Shown: piece after piece, positions 8,780 through 16,116 of the stretch
How positions within the stretch are numbered: the stretch's first letter is position 1
Layout: every line of letters starts with the position of its first letter
DNA from: Microbacteriaceae bacterium X2B
GTDB lineage: Bacteria > Actinomycetota > Actinomycetes > Actinomycetales > Microbacteriaceae
Assembly (NCBI GenBank): GCA_005502445.1
Contig: SCPB01000024.1
Span: 1 to 34,857 of the forward strand
Reading direction: 5' to 3'
DNA length: 34,857 bases
Notes under the pieces: model-generated
Seen by the model: only the letters and a program-made list of their open reading frames with translations
Told to the model about the DNA's origin: nothing
Database searches by the model: none
Position numbers and translations under genes: made by a program

Positions 8780-9708
8780 CGTGAGACCTTTCCCATGAGC
8801 GATGCGATCGGGCGGAGGAAGATCGGGCGGGCGAGGAACCACGCGCCGGCCATCACGACGACCGAGGCGGCGAAGAACCAGAACCCGACCCACGAGTCGT
8901 CATCGCGCGCGGCGTACATGCGGTTGAGGTTCCGCAGGGCGCCCGTGGCGAGCACGAGGGCGACGTGCACGATGACGAAGGCGACGAAGAAGAGCATGAC
9001 CGGAAGGTGCACGGCGCGCGCCCATTCGACCGGGTACGCCCGGTTCAGTCGCGGGGCGTCCTGGGGCCACGCGCCCGACATGCGCAGGCCCGTGATGATG
9101 GCGAGCGGTGTGGCGACGAACACGATCGTGAAGTAGGCCAGCAGCTGCAGGCTGTTGTAGTTGACCCAGCCGTTCTCGACGGGCCAGCTCAGCGAGAGGT
9201 ACTGCAGCGCGGCCGAGGCGGCGTTGGGCACGACCTCCCAGCTGGTCGGCACGATGCGCACCCAGTGCCCGGTCGCGATGATCAGCACGATGAAGATCAG
9301 CCCGTTGAGAACGAACAGCACGTCGAGGGTCAGGTGCAGCCAGAGGTCGAGGCTGATCTTCTTCGGCGGGTTCTTCGTGCGCAGCGGCCCGGTGTTGCGG
9401 CGCGTCCAGTAGGCGGCGGGGCGCTGGGTGGTGCGCACCTGCCAGCCGGTGCGGATGATGAGAAGCAGGAAGAAGGCGTTCAGGAAGTGCTGCCACCCGA
9501 GCCAGGCGGGAAGCCCCACGGGCGAGCCCTCGGGCAGCTCGGTCTCGCCGGGGTAGCGCGCCAGCCACTCCTGCACGGAGGGCTGCTCGCGCAGCCAGCG
9601 CGCCGCGAGCACGAGCAGGGCGAGGCCGACGAGGGCGATGAGGATGCTCACCGCGCGTCTCGTCCAGCGGCTGCGCACCGTGCGTGCCGGAGTCTTCGAA
9701 GTCGTCAC
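8776..9708 (-). CDS. Membrane-bound cytochrome b (b561/formate-dehydrogenase-gamma-like)
   Basis: This 310-aa polytopic membrane protein has about six hydrophobic segments: one near residues 12-30, then around WQHFLNAFFLLLII, WLHLTLDVLFVLNGLIFIVLII, LLAYFTIVFVATPLAII, HLPVMLFFVAFVIVHVALVL and a last one near the C-terminus. Histidines in WQHF, WLHL, RAVHLP and VIVHVA are candidates for ligands of two b hemes. It looks like the cytochrome b subunit of dehydrogenases that reduce or oxidise quinone. It starts at GTG 9708, only 7 nt after the etfA stop, and overlaps the acyl-CoA dehydrogenase start by 4 nt. Its place between ETF and an ETF-dependent dehydrogenase suggests that it handles ETF-derived electrons. 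That role is inference; no ETF:quinone oxidoreductase is in the window. Confidence 0.8.
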   Translation of the reverse strand: MTTSKTPARTVRSRWTRRAVSILIALVGLALLVLAARWLREQPSVQEWLARYPGETELPEGSPVGLPAWLGWQHFLNAFFLLLIIRTGWQVRTTQRPAAYWTRRNTGPLRTKNPPKKISLDLWLHLTLDVLFVLNGLIFIVLIIATGHWVRIVPTSWEVVPNAASAALQYLSLSWPVENGWVNYNSLQLLAYFTIVFVATPLAIITGLRMSGAWPQDAPRLNRAYPVEWARAVHLPVMLFFVAFVIVHVALVLATGALRNLNRMYAARDDDSWVGFWFFAASVVVMAGAWFLARPIFLRPIASLMGKVSR

Positions 9709-9715
9709 CGCGCGC

Positions 9716-10687
9716 CTACTTCGACCGCTGCTCGATCGCCGCGATGAGCTGCGGCACGACCTGGAACACATCGCCGACGATGCCGTAGTCGGCGACCTCG
9801 AAGATCGGCGCCGAGGCATCCTTGTTGATCGCGACGATCGTCTTGGCCGTCTGCATGCCGGCCCGATGCTGGATCGCCCCCGAGATGCCGAGTGCGATGT
9901 AGAGCTGCGGGGCGACGGTCGTGCCGGTCTGGCCGACCTGTGCGGACTGCTCGATGTAGCCGGCGTCGACGGCGGCGCGAGAGGCTGCGACCGCACCGCC
10001 GAGTGCGTCGGCGAGCTGCTCGACGAGCGCGAACTGCTCCTTCGAGCCGAGCCCGCGACCGCCCGCGACGACGACCTTGGCGGTGCGCAGCTCGGGGCGG
10101 CCTGATGGGCGCACGGGCATCGACGACTCGATCGTCGCGACGGGCCCGCTCACCTCGATGCCCAGCGACTCGATCGCAGGAGCGTCGACGGCGGCGGCGC
10201 GATGGTCGATCGCGCCCTGCCGGACGCTGACGATCGGCAGACCGCCCTCGACGGTCGAGGTCGTGGTGTAGGCGCCGCCGAAGACGGAGTGGGTCGCGAC
10301 GACGCGGCCCTCCTCGGCGCGCACCTCGACGGCGTCCCAGGCGAGTCCGCCGCCGACGCGCACGGCCAGCCGGCCGGCCACGTCACGGCTCTCGATCGAG
10401 TGGGCGACGATCACCGCGATCGGCTGCTCGCGCTCGACGGCGGCGGCGAGCGCCGCCACCTGCGCCGCGGCGATCACGGAGCCGACCTCGGCGTACTCGG
10501 CGACGAGAACGCGCGTCGCGCCGAGCGCGCCGAGCGCGGCGGCGAGGGCGGCCGTGTCGGCGCCGGGCGCGACGTCGACGACAGCGACGGGGTCGCCGAG
10601 TGCGGATGCGGCGCCGAGGAGGCCCGCCGCGGAGCCCGCGGGGGCGCCGTCGACGGTGAGCTCGATGAGGACGAGAGCGGTGGTCAT
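9716..10687 (-). CDS. etfA: Electron transfer flavoprotein, alpha subunit
   Basis: This 323-aa FAD-binding subunit of ETF collects electrons from acyl-CoA dehydrogenases. The variable N-terminal domain is followed by the conserved FAD domain: [50 protein letters not shown], and [23 protein letters not shown]. All are in the expected order, and length is normal. The ATG has a strong ribosome site (AGGAGG) overlapping the etfB stop TAG. It follows etfB and precedes the cytochrome b gene, which fits the electron-acceptor module of the operon. Confidence 0.97.
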   Translation of the reverse strand: MTTALVLIELTVDGAPAGSAAGLLGAASALGDPVAVVDVAPGADTAALAAALGALGATRVLVAEYAEVGSVIAAAQVAALAAAVEREQPIAVIVAHSIESRDVAGRLAVRVGGGLAWDAVEVRAEEGRVVATHSVFGGAYTTTSTVEGGLPIVSVRQGAIDHRAAAVDAPAIESLGIEVSGPVATIESSMPVRPSGRPELRTAKVVVAGGRGLGSKEQFALVEQLADALGGAVAASRAAVDAGYIEQSAQVGQTGTTVAPQLYIALGISGAIQHRAGMQTAKTIVAINKDASAPIFEVADYGIVGDVFQVVPQLIAAIEQRSK

Positions 10688-10696
10688 GACGGCCTC

Positions 10697-11476
10697 CTAG
10701 ACGAGTCGCTGCTGAACGAGGAAGTCGGCGAGTCGCGTGCCGGCGGTGCCGTCGTCGACGATCGGCTCGGCTCCGGTGCGGCCGGGGCGTTTCTCGCAGG
10801 TCAGCACGATGGAGGAGCCGCGTGAGCGCGACCCGGCCGGCGCGGCGTCGAGGTCGGCGAACGAGTGGGAGGCGACAGGCTTCTTCTTGGCGCCCATGAT
10901 GCCCTTGAACGACGGGAAGCGCGCCTCGGGCATCCGCTCGGTGATCGAGACGATCGCGGGCAGGGGCGCGCTCACGACGCTCGCCGCGGTCTCGGTCGCT
11001 CGCTCGCCGCGCACGCGGTCGCCGTCGATCGCGAGCTCGCTGATGAACGTGAGCGCGGGCAGTCCGAGGTGCTCGGCGATCATCGCGGGGATCATGCCGC
11101 CGCGGCCGTCGGTCGACTCGTTGCCGGCGATGATGAGGTCGGCGCCCGCGTCGCGCAGCGCGGCGGCGAGGGTCGAGGCGGTCGTCATCGCGTCGGCCCC
11201 GGCGAGCGCGTCATCGACGAGGTGGATGCCCGAATCGGCTCCCATGGAGAGCGCCTTCTTGATCGCGCCCGTCGATTCGCTCGGACCCATCGTGAGCGCG
11301 ACGACCTCGATCGACTTGTCGCGGTCCTTGAGTGCGAGTGCGGCCTCAAGGGCCCGCTCGGTGATCTCGTCCACGACCCGGTCGCTCGCGGAGCGGTCGA
11401 GCCGCCCCGTGTCGGGGTCGAGCACGCGCTCCTCCCAGGTGTCGGGCACGTGCTTGATCAGGACGATGATCCTCAT
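10697..11476 (-). CDS. etfB: Electron transfer flavoprotein, beta subunit
   Basis: This 259-aa AMP-binding subunit of ETF is the first gene of the seven-gene operon. It begins MRIIVLIKHVPDT, has ALTMGPSESTGAIKKALSMGAD and ESTDGRGGMIPAMIAEHLG (AMP/docking region), and the late ETF-beta signature around LPAIVSITERMPEARFPSFKGIMGAKKK. ATG 11476 follows GGGAG. An apparent longer frame up to 11758 is an artefact: it runs through the tRNA-Arg fragment of attL. The left end of the integrative element lies only 152 nt upstream, so the native upstream region of this operon has been partly replaced by element DNA. Confidence 0.96.
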   Translation of the reverse strand: MRIIVLIKHVPDTWEERVLDPDTGRLDRSASDRVVDEITERALEAALALKDRDKSIEVVALTMGPSESTGAIKKALSMGADSGIHLVDDALAGADAMTTASTLAAALRDAGADLIIAGNESTDGRGGMIPAMIAEHLGLPALTFISELAIDGDRVRGERATETAASVVSAPLPAIVSITERMPEARFPSFKGIMGAKKKPVASHSFADLDAAPAGSRSRGSSIVLTCEKRPGRTGAEPIVDDGTAGTRLADFLVQQRLV

Positions 11477-11593
11477 GGGAACTCCCTCGTTCTGCGCTCT
11501 CGCGAGCGCGGCGCCTTGTGGGCGACGGCCACGATACTCGGGCGGCAGAGGAAATGCTAGGGGTTCCTTGTATCTGCGTTCGAGGGCGGAAAC

Positions 11594-11620
11594 GAGAAAA
11601 GCCCCCGCCGAAGCGAGGGC
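11594..11620 (-). terminator. Original tRNA-Arg terminator, now separated from its gene
   Basis: GCCCCCGC (11601-11608) pairs with GCGAGGGC (11613-11620) around a CGAA loop. On the minus strand the stem is followed by TTTTCTC. It lies just past the 3' end of the tRNA-Arg fragment, as expected for the terminator of the tRNA before the element inserted. Confidence 0.7.
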
Positions 11621-11628
11621 CTTCCGAT

Positions 11629-11678
11629 CTGCGCGCCCGAAGGGACTCGAACCCCTAACCTTCTGATCCGTAGTCAGA
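11629..11678. repeat. attL: 50-bp direct repeat holding the 3' part of tRNA-Arg
   Basis: This segment is identical over 50 bp to 18769-18818. It covers the 3' part of tRNA-Arg(ACG), from the 5' arm of the anticodon stem to the acceptor end (tRNA remnant 11632-11678), plus 3 nt beyond. It lacks the D-arm half and so is not a gene. Together with the identical copy at the right it defines the ends of the integrative element. Confidence 0.92.
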
Positions 11679-11836
11679 AGAACGCCGATCGCGAGTCCCT
11701 CGAATTTGCACTGCGTCCCCGTCGATCCGCCAGATTCTCGGCCCAGAGGGCCAGGCATGAGACGGCTTCGAGTGCATGAATGAGGATGCTAGATTGCACG
11801 CAGATTGCAGCGTGCAATCCGAAGGAGACGACTGCC
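11679..11836. other. Left inner end of the element: spacer and integrase upstream region
   Basis: Together with attL and the etfB upstream region this makes about 360 bases without a gene (11477-11836). It contains the arm-type repeats and a possible integrase promoter: TTCGAG at 11767-11772, 17 nt, then TAGATT at 11790-11795. The -10 overlaps the first arm repeat, so integrase binding could repress its own transcription. The etfB-side part (11477-11593) shows no clear promoter hexamers. Confidence 0.45.
11792..11819. promoter_or_regulatory. Integrase arm-type sites, left end
   Basis: GATTGCACG (11792-11800) is followed after 2 nt by GATTGCA (11803-11809), giving an 11-bp period. TGCAATC (11813-11819) then forms a perfect inverted repeat with the second copy. 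The same motif recurs in direct orientation with the same 11-bp period near the right end (18691-18710). This is the usual layout of integrase arm-binding sites. Confidence 0.6.
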
Positions 11837-13078
11837 ATGACAAGCAGCGGTAAGCGCAAGTACAAAGCGAGGCCGGAATCATGGGGGGCTCTGCGGAAGC
11901 TCCCAAGCGGTCGTTACCAAGCGAGCTACCTCCACGAGGGTGAGCGTTACAACGCACCCCACACGTTCGACGCCATGGGTGACGCTCGCGCATGGCTGGC
12001 CTCCGTGCGCTCGGATATCCAGCGGGGACGCTGGCGTGACCCTCGTAGTGCTCAGGCCGAGACCTTTGAGAATTACGCAGCCGTGTGGCTCTCTCAACGT
12101 GTGTCAGTGAAAGGCGAACCGCTTCGCCCTCGAACACGCACGGAATACACGCGGCAACTCAGCCGCGGCCTGTCTGAGTTCGGCTCCGACGATATCCAGA
12201 AGATCACTCCGGCCCGGGTGCGCGCCTGGCATTCCGGGCGCCTGACGGAGGCTGGGGCCACTGCCGCCGGCCGGGAAGCCGCGCTCCTTCGGGCCATCCT
12301 TGGGACTGCCGTCACGGATGGAATCATCGACCGAAATCCAGTCGACTCGAAGTTGACGCGCTCTAGCAGTGGGCGCTCGCATCGCCCGCCGACGCTGGAA
12401 GAACTCAGCGTCATCGTGGACCACTTCGCCGAGAACGAGCCGCGACTACGACTAGCTGTACTTCTCGCTGCGTATGGAGGACTTCGCATGTCGGAGTGGC
12501 GCGCGCTGCGCCGTCGAGATCTCACGATCGACGGCGATCGCGTGATCGTTGCAGTCACCCGTCAAGCACAGAGAGTGACTGGGGTGGGATGGATCACGGG
12601 ACCACCAAAGTCCGCCGAAGGTCTGCGCGTAGTGCCGCTGCCCGCCGCGCTCGGGGGCGATGTACGAGAGCACCTGGCCTCCCACGTTGGACGGTTCCCC
12701 GACGACCTCCTGTTCGCCCCGCTAAGACGCTCGGAGTTTCTGGACGACTCACAATTCAATGCGGCTTGGAACGCAGCTCGAGAGGCCGCTGGCGTCCGCG
12801 TGCGGCATGGCGACGGCTGGGTGAGCGTCGTCCGCGAGCATGACTTGCGACACTTCGCACTTTCCTTCTACGCCGCGACCGGCGCCACGCTCGCGGAACT
12901 CAAGGCGCGCGCTGGTCACTCCACAAACCAGGCCGCGATGATCTACCAACATGCCGTCGTGGACCGCGCGGCTGAACTGGCTGACGCCATGCCCCTCCTG
13001 CCAGTGGCGCCGAAGCGAGTGGTGCAGCTCAACTCGACCACCGCGCCTGACGGCACAGCCGCGGCCGGCCCCATTTAA
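11837..13078 (+). CDS. int: Tyrosine recombinase / site-specific integrase
   Basis: This 413-aa phage-type integrase carries out recombination between attP on the element and attB in tRNA-Arg. The N-terminus (about 1-70) is a basic arm-binding region, followed by a SAM-like core-binding domain (about 75-175). The catalytic domain has R217 in GGLRMSEWRALR, a probable lysine K258, H335 and R338 in HDLRHF, H361 in AGHSTNQAAM and the nucleophile Y370 in IYQHA. All catalytic positions are intact. ATG 11837 is preferred over the upstream start at 11780 because AAGGAG lies about 10 nt before it and the upstream part is arm-site DNA. It is the gene nearest attL, as usual for tRNA islands. Confidence 0.95.
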   Translation: MTSSGKRKYKARPESWGALRKLPSGRYQASYLHEGERYNAPHTFDAMGDARAWLASVRSDIQRGRWRDPRSAQAETFENYAAVWLSQRVSVKGEPLRPRTRTEYTRQLSRGLSEFGSDDIQKITPARVRAWHSGRLTEAGATAAGREAALLRAILGTAVTDGIIDRNPVDSKLTRSSSGRSHRPPTLEELSVIVDHFAENEPRLRLAVLLAAYGGLRMSEWRALRRRDLTIDGDRVIVAVTRQAQRVTGVGWITGPPKSAEGLRVVPLPAALGGDVREHLASHVGRFPDDLLFAPLRRSEFLDDSQFNAAWNAAREAAGVRVRHGDGWVSVVREHDLRHFALSFYAATGATLAELKARAGHSTNQAAMIYQHAVVDRAAELADAMPLLPVAPKRVVQLNSTTAPDGTAAAGPI

Positions 13079-13113
13079 CGGGCTAGCTCGGCGAACTCGC
13101 TTTGACCAGCCAC

Positions 13114-13137
13114 TGTCGCGCCGGCGGCAGCGCGACA
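13114..13137. terminator. Hairpin after the integrase gene
   Basis: TGTCGCGC (13114-13121) and GCGCGACA (13130-13137) form a perfect 8-bp stem with an 8-nt loop, 36 nt after the integrase stop. There is no T-run, so termination is only a guess. Confidence 0.4.
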
Positions 13138-13170
13138 CATGGACTATTTGGGGTGCTCCGCATGCATTGG

Positions 13171-13248
13171 TTGACATTTCTGGGTGTTTCCTGAGAACCG
13201 GGCTACTCTCGTCCCGAGAAGGAGAAAGGCCGGGCGGGAACCCGGCCT
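13171..13248 (+). promoter_or_regulatory. Excisionase upstream region: -35-like box and 5' leader hairpin
   Basis: TTGACA at 13171-13176 is a perfect -35 hexamer, but no matching -10 lies at 17 nt. TACTCT at 13204-13209 has -10 character but wrong spacing. Further on AGGCCGGG (13227-13234) pairs with CCCGGCCT (13241-13248) around CGGGAA. If transcribed, this strong hairpin would sit in the leader of the excisionase mRNA. Confidence 0.35.
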
Positions 13249-13303
13249 AACTCGAAACCGGAGCCGTTTCAGCGGCACCAGACCAGACCAGAAAGAGGTC
13301 CTC

Positions 13304-13507
13304 GTGTTGAGAGAGCAAAGTAACACCATCGCCGTACGTCAGTACACCGACAGCGTAAAAACGATGGCCGAACGCCATGGCGTCGACCCGTCCACCGTAC
13401 GACGGTGGGCCGCCACCGGCGTGGTTAGTGCGATACGGATCGGCAAGTCGACTCTGCGAATCGACCCCGACTCCTTGAAAGCCGAGCCGATCGGGTTCGC
13501 GGCATGA
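13304..13507 (+). CDS. Excisionase-like helix-turn-helix DNA-binding protein
   Basis: This is a small 67-aa protein of the MerR-like/excisionase HTH type. VKTMAERHGVDPSTVRRWAATGVVSAIRIG forms the helix-turn-helix and wing, and RIDPDSL is the usual end of this fold. In an integrative element it is likely the recombination directionality factor (Xis) that bends attL/attR DNA for excision, or a regulator of the element. GTG 13304 is chosen because AGAGG lies 5-6 nt upstream; TTG 13307 is an alternative. The frame is open further upstream, but that part is the leader hairpin. The stop overlaps the next ATG (ATGA). Confidence 0.75.
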   Translation: MLREQSNTIAVRQYTDSVKTMAERHGVDPSTVRRWAATGVVSAIRIGKSTLRIDPDSLKAEPIGFAA

Positions 13508-14316
13508 GCTGTCAGAGTCAACCGCAGGAGAGGCACGGAGGCAGTGGGCGGGGCTCGCAGCGCGGGCTGTGCCTCAATCACGCCAGTCAGCTCGCTGAGA
13601 CACTTCCTCCGGAACCAACCGCGCCGACCTTGCCCCATCGGAGCGAGTGGTTCGAGAGCGGGCGGAGCCTCCACACGGAAGAGTGGGACGATGCGGCACT
13701 GAAGGCTGAGTACGACCGGCTTTGGACCGACTACAGGGCCGACTCCGCCGCCTGGGCCACGGAGTACACCGGCTGGAGCGAGACCATCATCGGAGCAATC
13801 TTGGATGCACCGAGAGGTTACTGCTGTCCCACGCTGACAGTGGGCGGGGAGTTGAAGCACGGCCCAGTCGCCAACTGGACACGGCTCGGGCCGGGGTGTC
13901 GAGAGGACGCGGCCGATGCCGCCAGCATCGCGTTCCCCAGCCTGATTCCGACTCTCTCGGCCTCCGTAAAGACGCCAGCTCGAACGTCGTCTGCGATGGA
14001 GGTGGCGCACCACGGGAACGCTCTTCTGCACGCCGCGTGGAACTCGATTGTGAACACGTGGCCGGTGTGCTCTAGCTGCCCGACGCCTGCTCCGCCGAAG
14101 CAGAAGGATGACGAGAAGGTTCGCGCATCCGTGCTGGACGCTCTCGCCGCGCACGGCGGCGGACCCCTCAGCTCGAGCGAGCTGTGTGCGCTCGGCATAA
14201 AGGGACTCGAGAAGGAGTCCGTCAAAGGAATCATGGACGCGATGGTGTCGGAAAACAGTGTCACCTTGACGAGGAGAGGTCCGGCCAAGTTGTACGCCCT
14301 CCCGCCAGTCGCGTAG
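13504..14316 (+). CDS. Unknown 270-aa protein of the integrative element
   Basis: I do not recognise a family. The ATG overlaps the excisionase stop (ATGA), so it is translationally coupled and likely real. The N-terminal 35 residues are polar and look disordered. The middle has aromatic-rich helices (EYDRLWTDYRADSAAWATEYTGWSE in the genome frame, about residues 69-93) and cysteines (YCC, GCRE, CSSCP) that could bind metal or be structural. The last 65 residues (RASVLDALAAHGGGPLSSSE and what follows) resemble a winged-helix DNA-binding domain in pattern. It could be a regulator or a DNA-associated accessory protein, but no function is assigned. Confidence 0.6.
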   Translation: MSCQSQPQERHGGSGRGSQRGLCLNHASQLAETLPPEPTAPTLPHRSEWFESGRSLHTEEWDDAALKAEYDRLWTDYRADSAAWATEYTGWSETIIGAILDAPRGYCCPTLTVGGELKHGPVANWTRLGPGCREDAADAASIAFPSLIPTLSASVKTPARTSSAMEVAHHGNALLHAAWNSIVNTWPVCSSCPTPAPPKQKDDEKVRASVLDALAAHGGGPLSSSELCALGIKGLEKESVKGIMDAMVSENSVTLTRRGPAKLYALPPVA

Positions 14317-14319
14317 GGC

Positions 14320-14353
14320 GAGCGGCCCCGTGTTCCCGGGCGCGGGGTCGCTC
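14320..14353 (+). terminator. Terminator-like hairpin after the 270-aa gene
   Basis: GAGCGGCCCCG (14320-14330) pairs with CGGGGTCGCTC (14343-14353) with one G-U pair, 3 nt after the stop codon. A pyrimidine-rich stretch (TCTCTTCTGTTTCTTCTTC) follows a few bases later. It probably ends the excisionase operon transcript. Confidence 0.55.
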
Positions 14354-14361
14354 GTAGATCT

Positions 14362-14408
14362 CTTCTGTTTCTTCTTCACCCTGTAAGGGTGAGAAGAAGA
14401 AGCAGAAG
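14362..14408. repeat. Long 47-nt hairpin with polypurine/polypyrimidine arms
   Basis: The left arm begins CTTCTGTTTCTTCTTC and ends ACCCT; the right arm begins AGGGTGAG and ends AAGCAGAAG. The arms pair over about 21 bp with one G-U and a 2-nt bulge around a GTA loop. It sits directly after another hairpin. It could be a second terminator serving both strands or a protein-binding site. Confidence 0.5.
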
Positions 14409-14515
14409 GAGGGTCAGACGAAGTCGCGGCCGGCAGAAGGGGCACCCGCGACGGTCGCACGGGGCCTCCTTGCCCCGGGTGGGCGACTACTTGGGAGATC
14501 CGGGGCTCAGCGCGG

Positions 14516-15921
14516 AGTGGCGTCCGGCAGAGTGTACGGCTCCCGGTGAGCGTGTCGCTGCGAACGTAGCGACGGTCACCGCGTGATCCTTCGAGAGAAC
14601 CGCTAAATCCATCTCGAAAGGACCCCCGACGATGACCGTCCCTCCCAGTATCGACCCTGCCCGCTTCCTCGAGGAGCACCTCGCGCAGGCCTCCCCGGAT
14701 CTGTTGCGGCAGATGCTCACCACCTTCATCAACACCCTGCTCTCCGCCGACGCGGACAGCGTCTGCGGCGCCGCTTACGGCACCGTCTCGGACGACCGCA
14801 CCAATCGCCGGAACGGGTATCGGCACCGCGACTTCGACACCCGGACCGGAACGATCGACGTCGCGATCCCGAAGCTGCGGCAGGGCTCCTACTTCCCGGA
14901 TTGGCTGCTGGAGCGGCGTCGCCGCGCCGAACGCGCCCTGACCTCGGTGGTGGCGACCTGCTACCTGCTCGGCGTCTCCACCCGCCGCATGGACGGCCTC
15001 GTCCAGTCGCTGGGGATCACCGGGTTGTCGAAGTCGCAGGTGTCGGAGATGGCCAAAGACCTCGACGAGCACGTCGCCGAGTTCCGCTCCCGGCCGCTGG
15101 ATGCCGGCCCTTACACGTTCGTCACCGCCGACGCGTTGACGATGAAGGTCCGCGAGGGCGGCCGGGTGGTGAACGTGCACGTCCTGGTGGCGACCGGGGT
15201 CAACGCGGACGGGCACCGGGAGATCCTCGGCGTCCAGGTCGCCAGTGCTGAGGACGGCGCCGGCTGGCTGGGCTTCTTCCGCGACCTGGTCGCCCGGGGC
15301 CTTTCCGGGGTCAAGCTGGTCACCTCCGACGCCCACGCCGGCCTGGTCGCCGCGATCGGCGCGACCCTGCCCGGCGCTGCCTGGCAACGCTGCCGCACCC
15401 ACTACGCCGCGAACCTGATGGCGGTGACGCCGAAGAGCTCCTGGCCGTGGGTGAGAACGCTGCTGCACTCCGTCTACGACCAACCCGACAAAGAAGCCGT
15501 GCACGCCCAGTTCGACCGGGTCCTCGATGCCCTGGAGCACAAACTGCCGCGCAGTTTCCAGCACCTCGAGGCCGCCCGAGAGGAGATCCTCGCCTTCACC
15601 GTCTTCCCGAAGGAGATCTGGCGGCAGATCTGGTCCAACAACCCCAACGAGCGCCTCAACCGCGAGATCCGGCGCCGCACCGACGTCGTCGGCATCTTCC
15701 CCGACCGCACCTCGATCATCCGCCTCGTCGGCGCGGTCCTTGCCGAGCAGCACGACGAATGGGCCGAAGCCCGCCGCTATCTCGGCCTCGACGTCCTCGC
15801 CAAGAGCCAGACCGTCGGCAGCCAACCCGAGGAGGTGAGCACCCCCGAACTTCACGCCCTCAGCGCATAACCCCACAACGAAGGATCACCGAACCGATAC
15901 ACCACCACCGCGGACTTGACC
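14516..15921 (+). mobile_element. IS256-family insertion sequence (1406 bp)
   Basis: The ends are set by an 8-bp direct repeat CAGCGCGG at 14508-14515 and 15922-15929. Removing the IS plus one copy restores a reading frame in the small minus-strand gene. The ends carry imperfect inverted repeats: the left has GTCCG at 14522, TGTA and CGGTGA up to 14549, and the right complement has GTCCG from 15915, TGTA and CGGTGA down to 15886. A single intact transposase gene fills it. Its GC content and codon use are higher than in the rest of the island, so it arrived separately. Confidence 0.8.
14632..15870 (+). CDS. IS256-family transposase (mutator type)
   Basis: This 412-aa DDE transposase is of the family's normal length. 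The N-terminal DNA-binding part includes RRNGYRHRDFDTRTGTIDVAIPKLRQGSYFP, a hallmark of the family. Catalytic acidic residues fit D167 (VTADAL), D233 (TSDAHAGL) and E340 (NNPNERLNREIRRR). WQRCRTHYAANLM is the family's conserved block after the second aspartate. The ATG has AAAGGA about 9 nt upstream. No frameshift or stop is seen, so the enzyme looks active. A very long antisense frame (13339-15876) is a shadow. Confidence 0.95.
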   Translation: MTVPPSIDPARFLEEHLAQASPDLLRQMLTTFINTLLSADADSVCGAAYGTVSDDRTNRRNGYRHRDFDTRTGTIDVAIPKLRQGSYFPDWLLERRRRAERALTSVVATCYLLGVSTRRMDGLVQSLGITGLSKSQVSEMAKDLDEHVAEFRSRPLDAGPYTFVTADALTMKVREGGRVVNVHVLVATGVNADGHREILGVQVASAEDGAGWLGFFRDLVARGLSGVKLVTSDAHAGLVAAIGATLPGAAWQRCRTHYAANLMAVTPKSSWPWVRTLLHSVYDQPDKEAVHAQFDRVLDALEHKLPRSFQHLEAAREEILAFTVFPKEIWRQIWSNNPNERLNREIRRRTDVVGIFPDRTSIIRLVGAVLAEQHDEWAEARRYLGLDVLAKSQTVGSQPEEVSTPELHALSA

Positions 15922-16116
15922 CAGCGCGGCGAGAAACTTTAGGAACTTCCAGACCGCAAACACGCCGCCTTCCACAGCCCACTTGAAAGAAGACCGGTCG
16001 GGAGCGGGGGTGTTCTGCCAGAGCACTACCCCGATCTTCAACCTCTCAGCGGTCGCATAGATCAGGGCGATCTGCGCGTCCGTGAGCCGTCCCGTTGTGT
16101 AGAACCTTCTCGGCAT
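15886..16116 (-). CDS. Small unknown gene with its 3' end replaced by the IS
   Basis: The ATG at 16116 has a strong ribosome site (AGGAGGG about 10 nt upstream), so it is probably a true gene. The protein now reads MPRRFYTTGRLTDAQIALIY at its start, through a hydrophobic stretch (AVWKFLKFLAAL), and ends GQVRGGGVSVR, with the last residues coming from IS DNA (76 aa). Without the IS it would end AALSPGSPK, a 71-aa protein whose last codons lie at 14487-14515. Only about six residues are changed, so function may survive. I recognise no family. It is divergent from the endonuclease gene with about 98 nt between. Confidence 0.6.
   Translation of the reverse strand: MPRRFYTTGRLTDAQIALIYATAERLKIGVVLWQNTPAPDRSSFKWAVEGGVFAVWKFLKFLAALGQVRGGGVSVR

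Larger units (their letters stand above)
14317..14631. other. Region without an intact gene: hairpins, lost 3' end of the small gene, IS left end
   Basis: After the unknown 270-aa gene come two hairpins (14320-14353 and 14362-14408), then a smaller one (CGGGGC/GCCCCG, 14460-14477). Bases 14487-14515 hold the detached last codons of the minus-strand small gene (SPGSPK, stop at 14487-14489) plus the 8-bp target duplication. From 14516 on it is the left end and upstream region of the IS. Confidence 0.6.

Noticed and set aside
10697-11758. Extension of etfB to a start at 11758
   Set aside because: The extra part translates the tRNA-Arg fragment (TTDQKVRGSSPFGRA is a known artefact of tRNA DNA); ATG 11476 with a ribosome site gives a normal EtfB.
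14411-14416. GGGTCA at 14411 as the left IS end, matching TGACCC near the right end
   Set aside because: It gives no target duplication and no frame restoration. The CAGCGCGG repeat at 14508 and 15922 gives both.
13339-15876. An 845-aa antisense frame through the IS and upstream genes
   Set aside because: It lies opposite the intact IS256 transposase and other supported genes and has no domain features.
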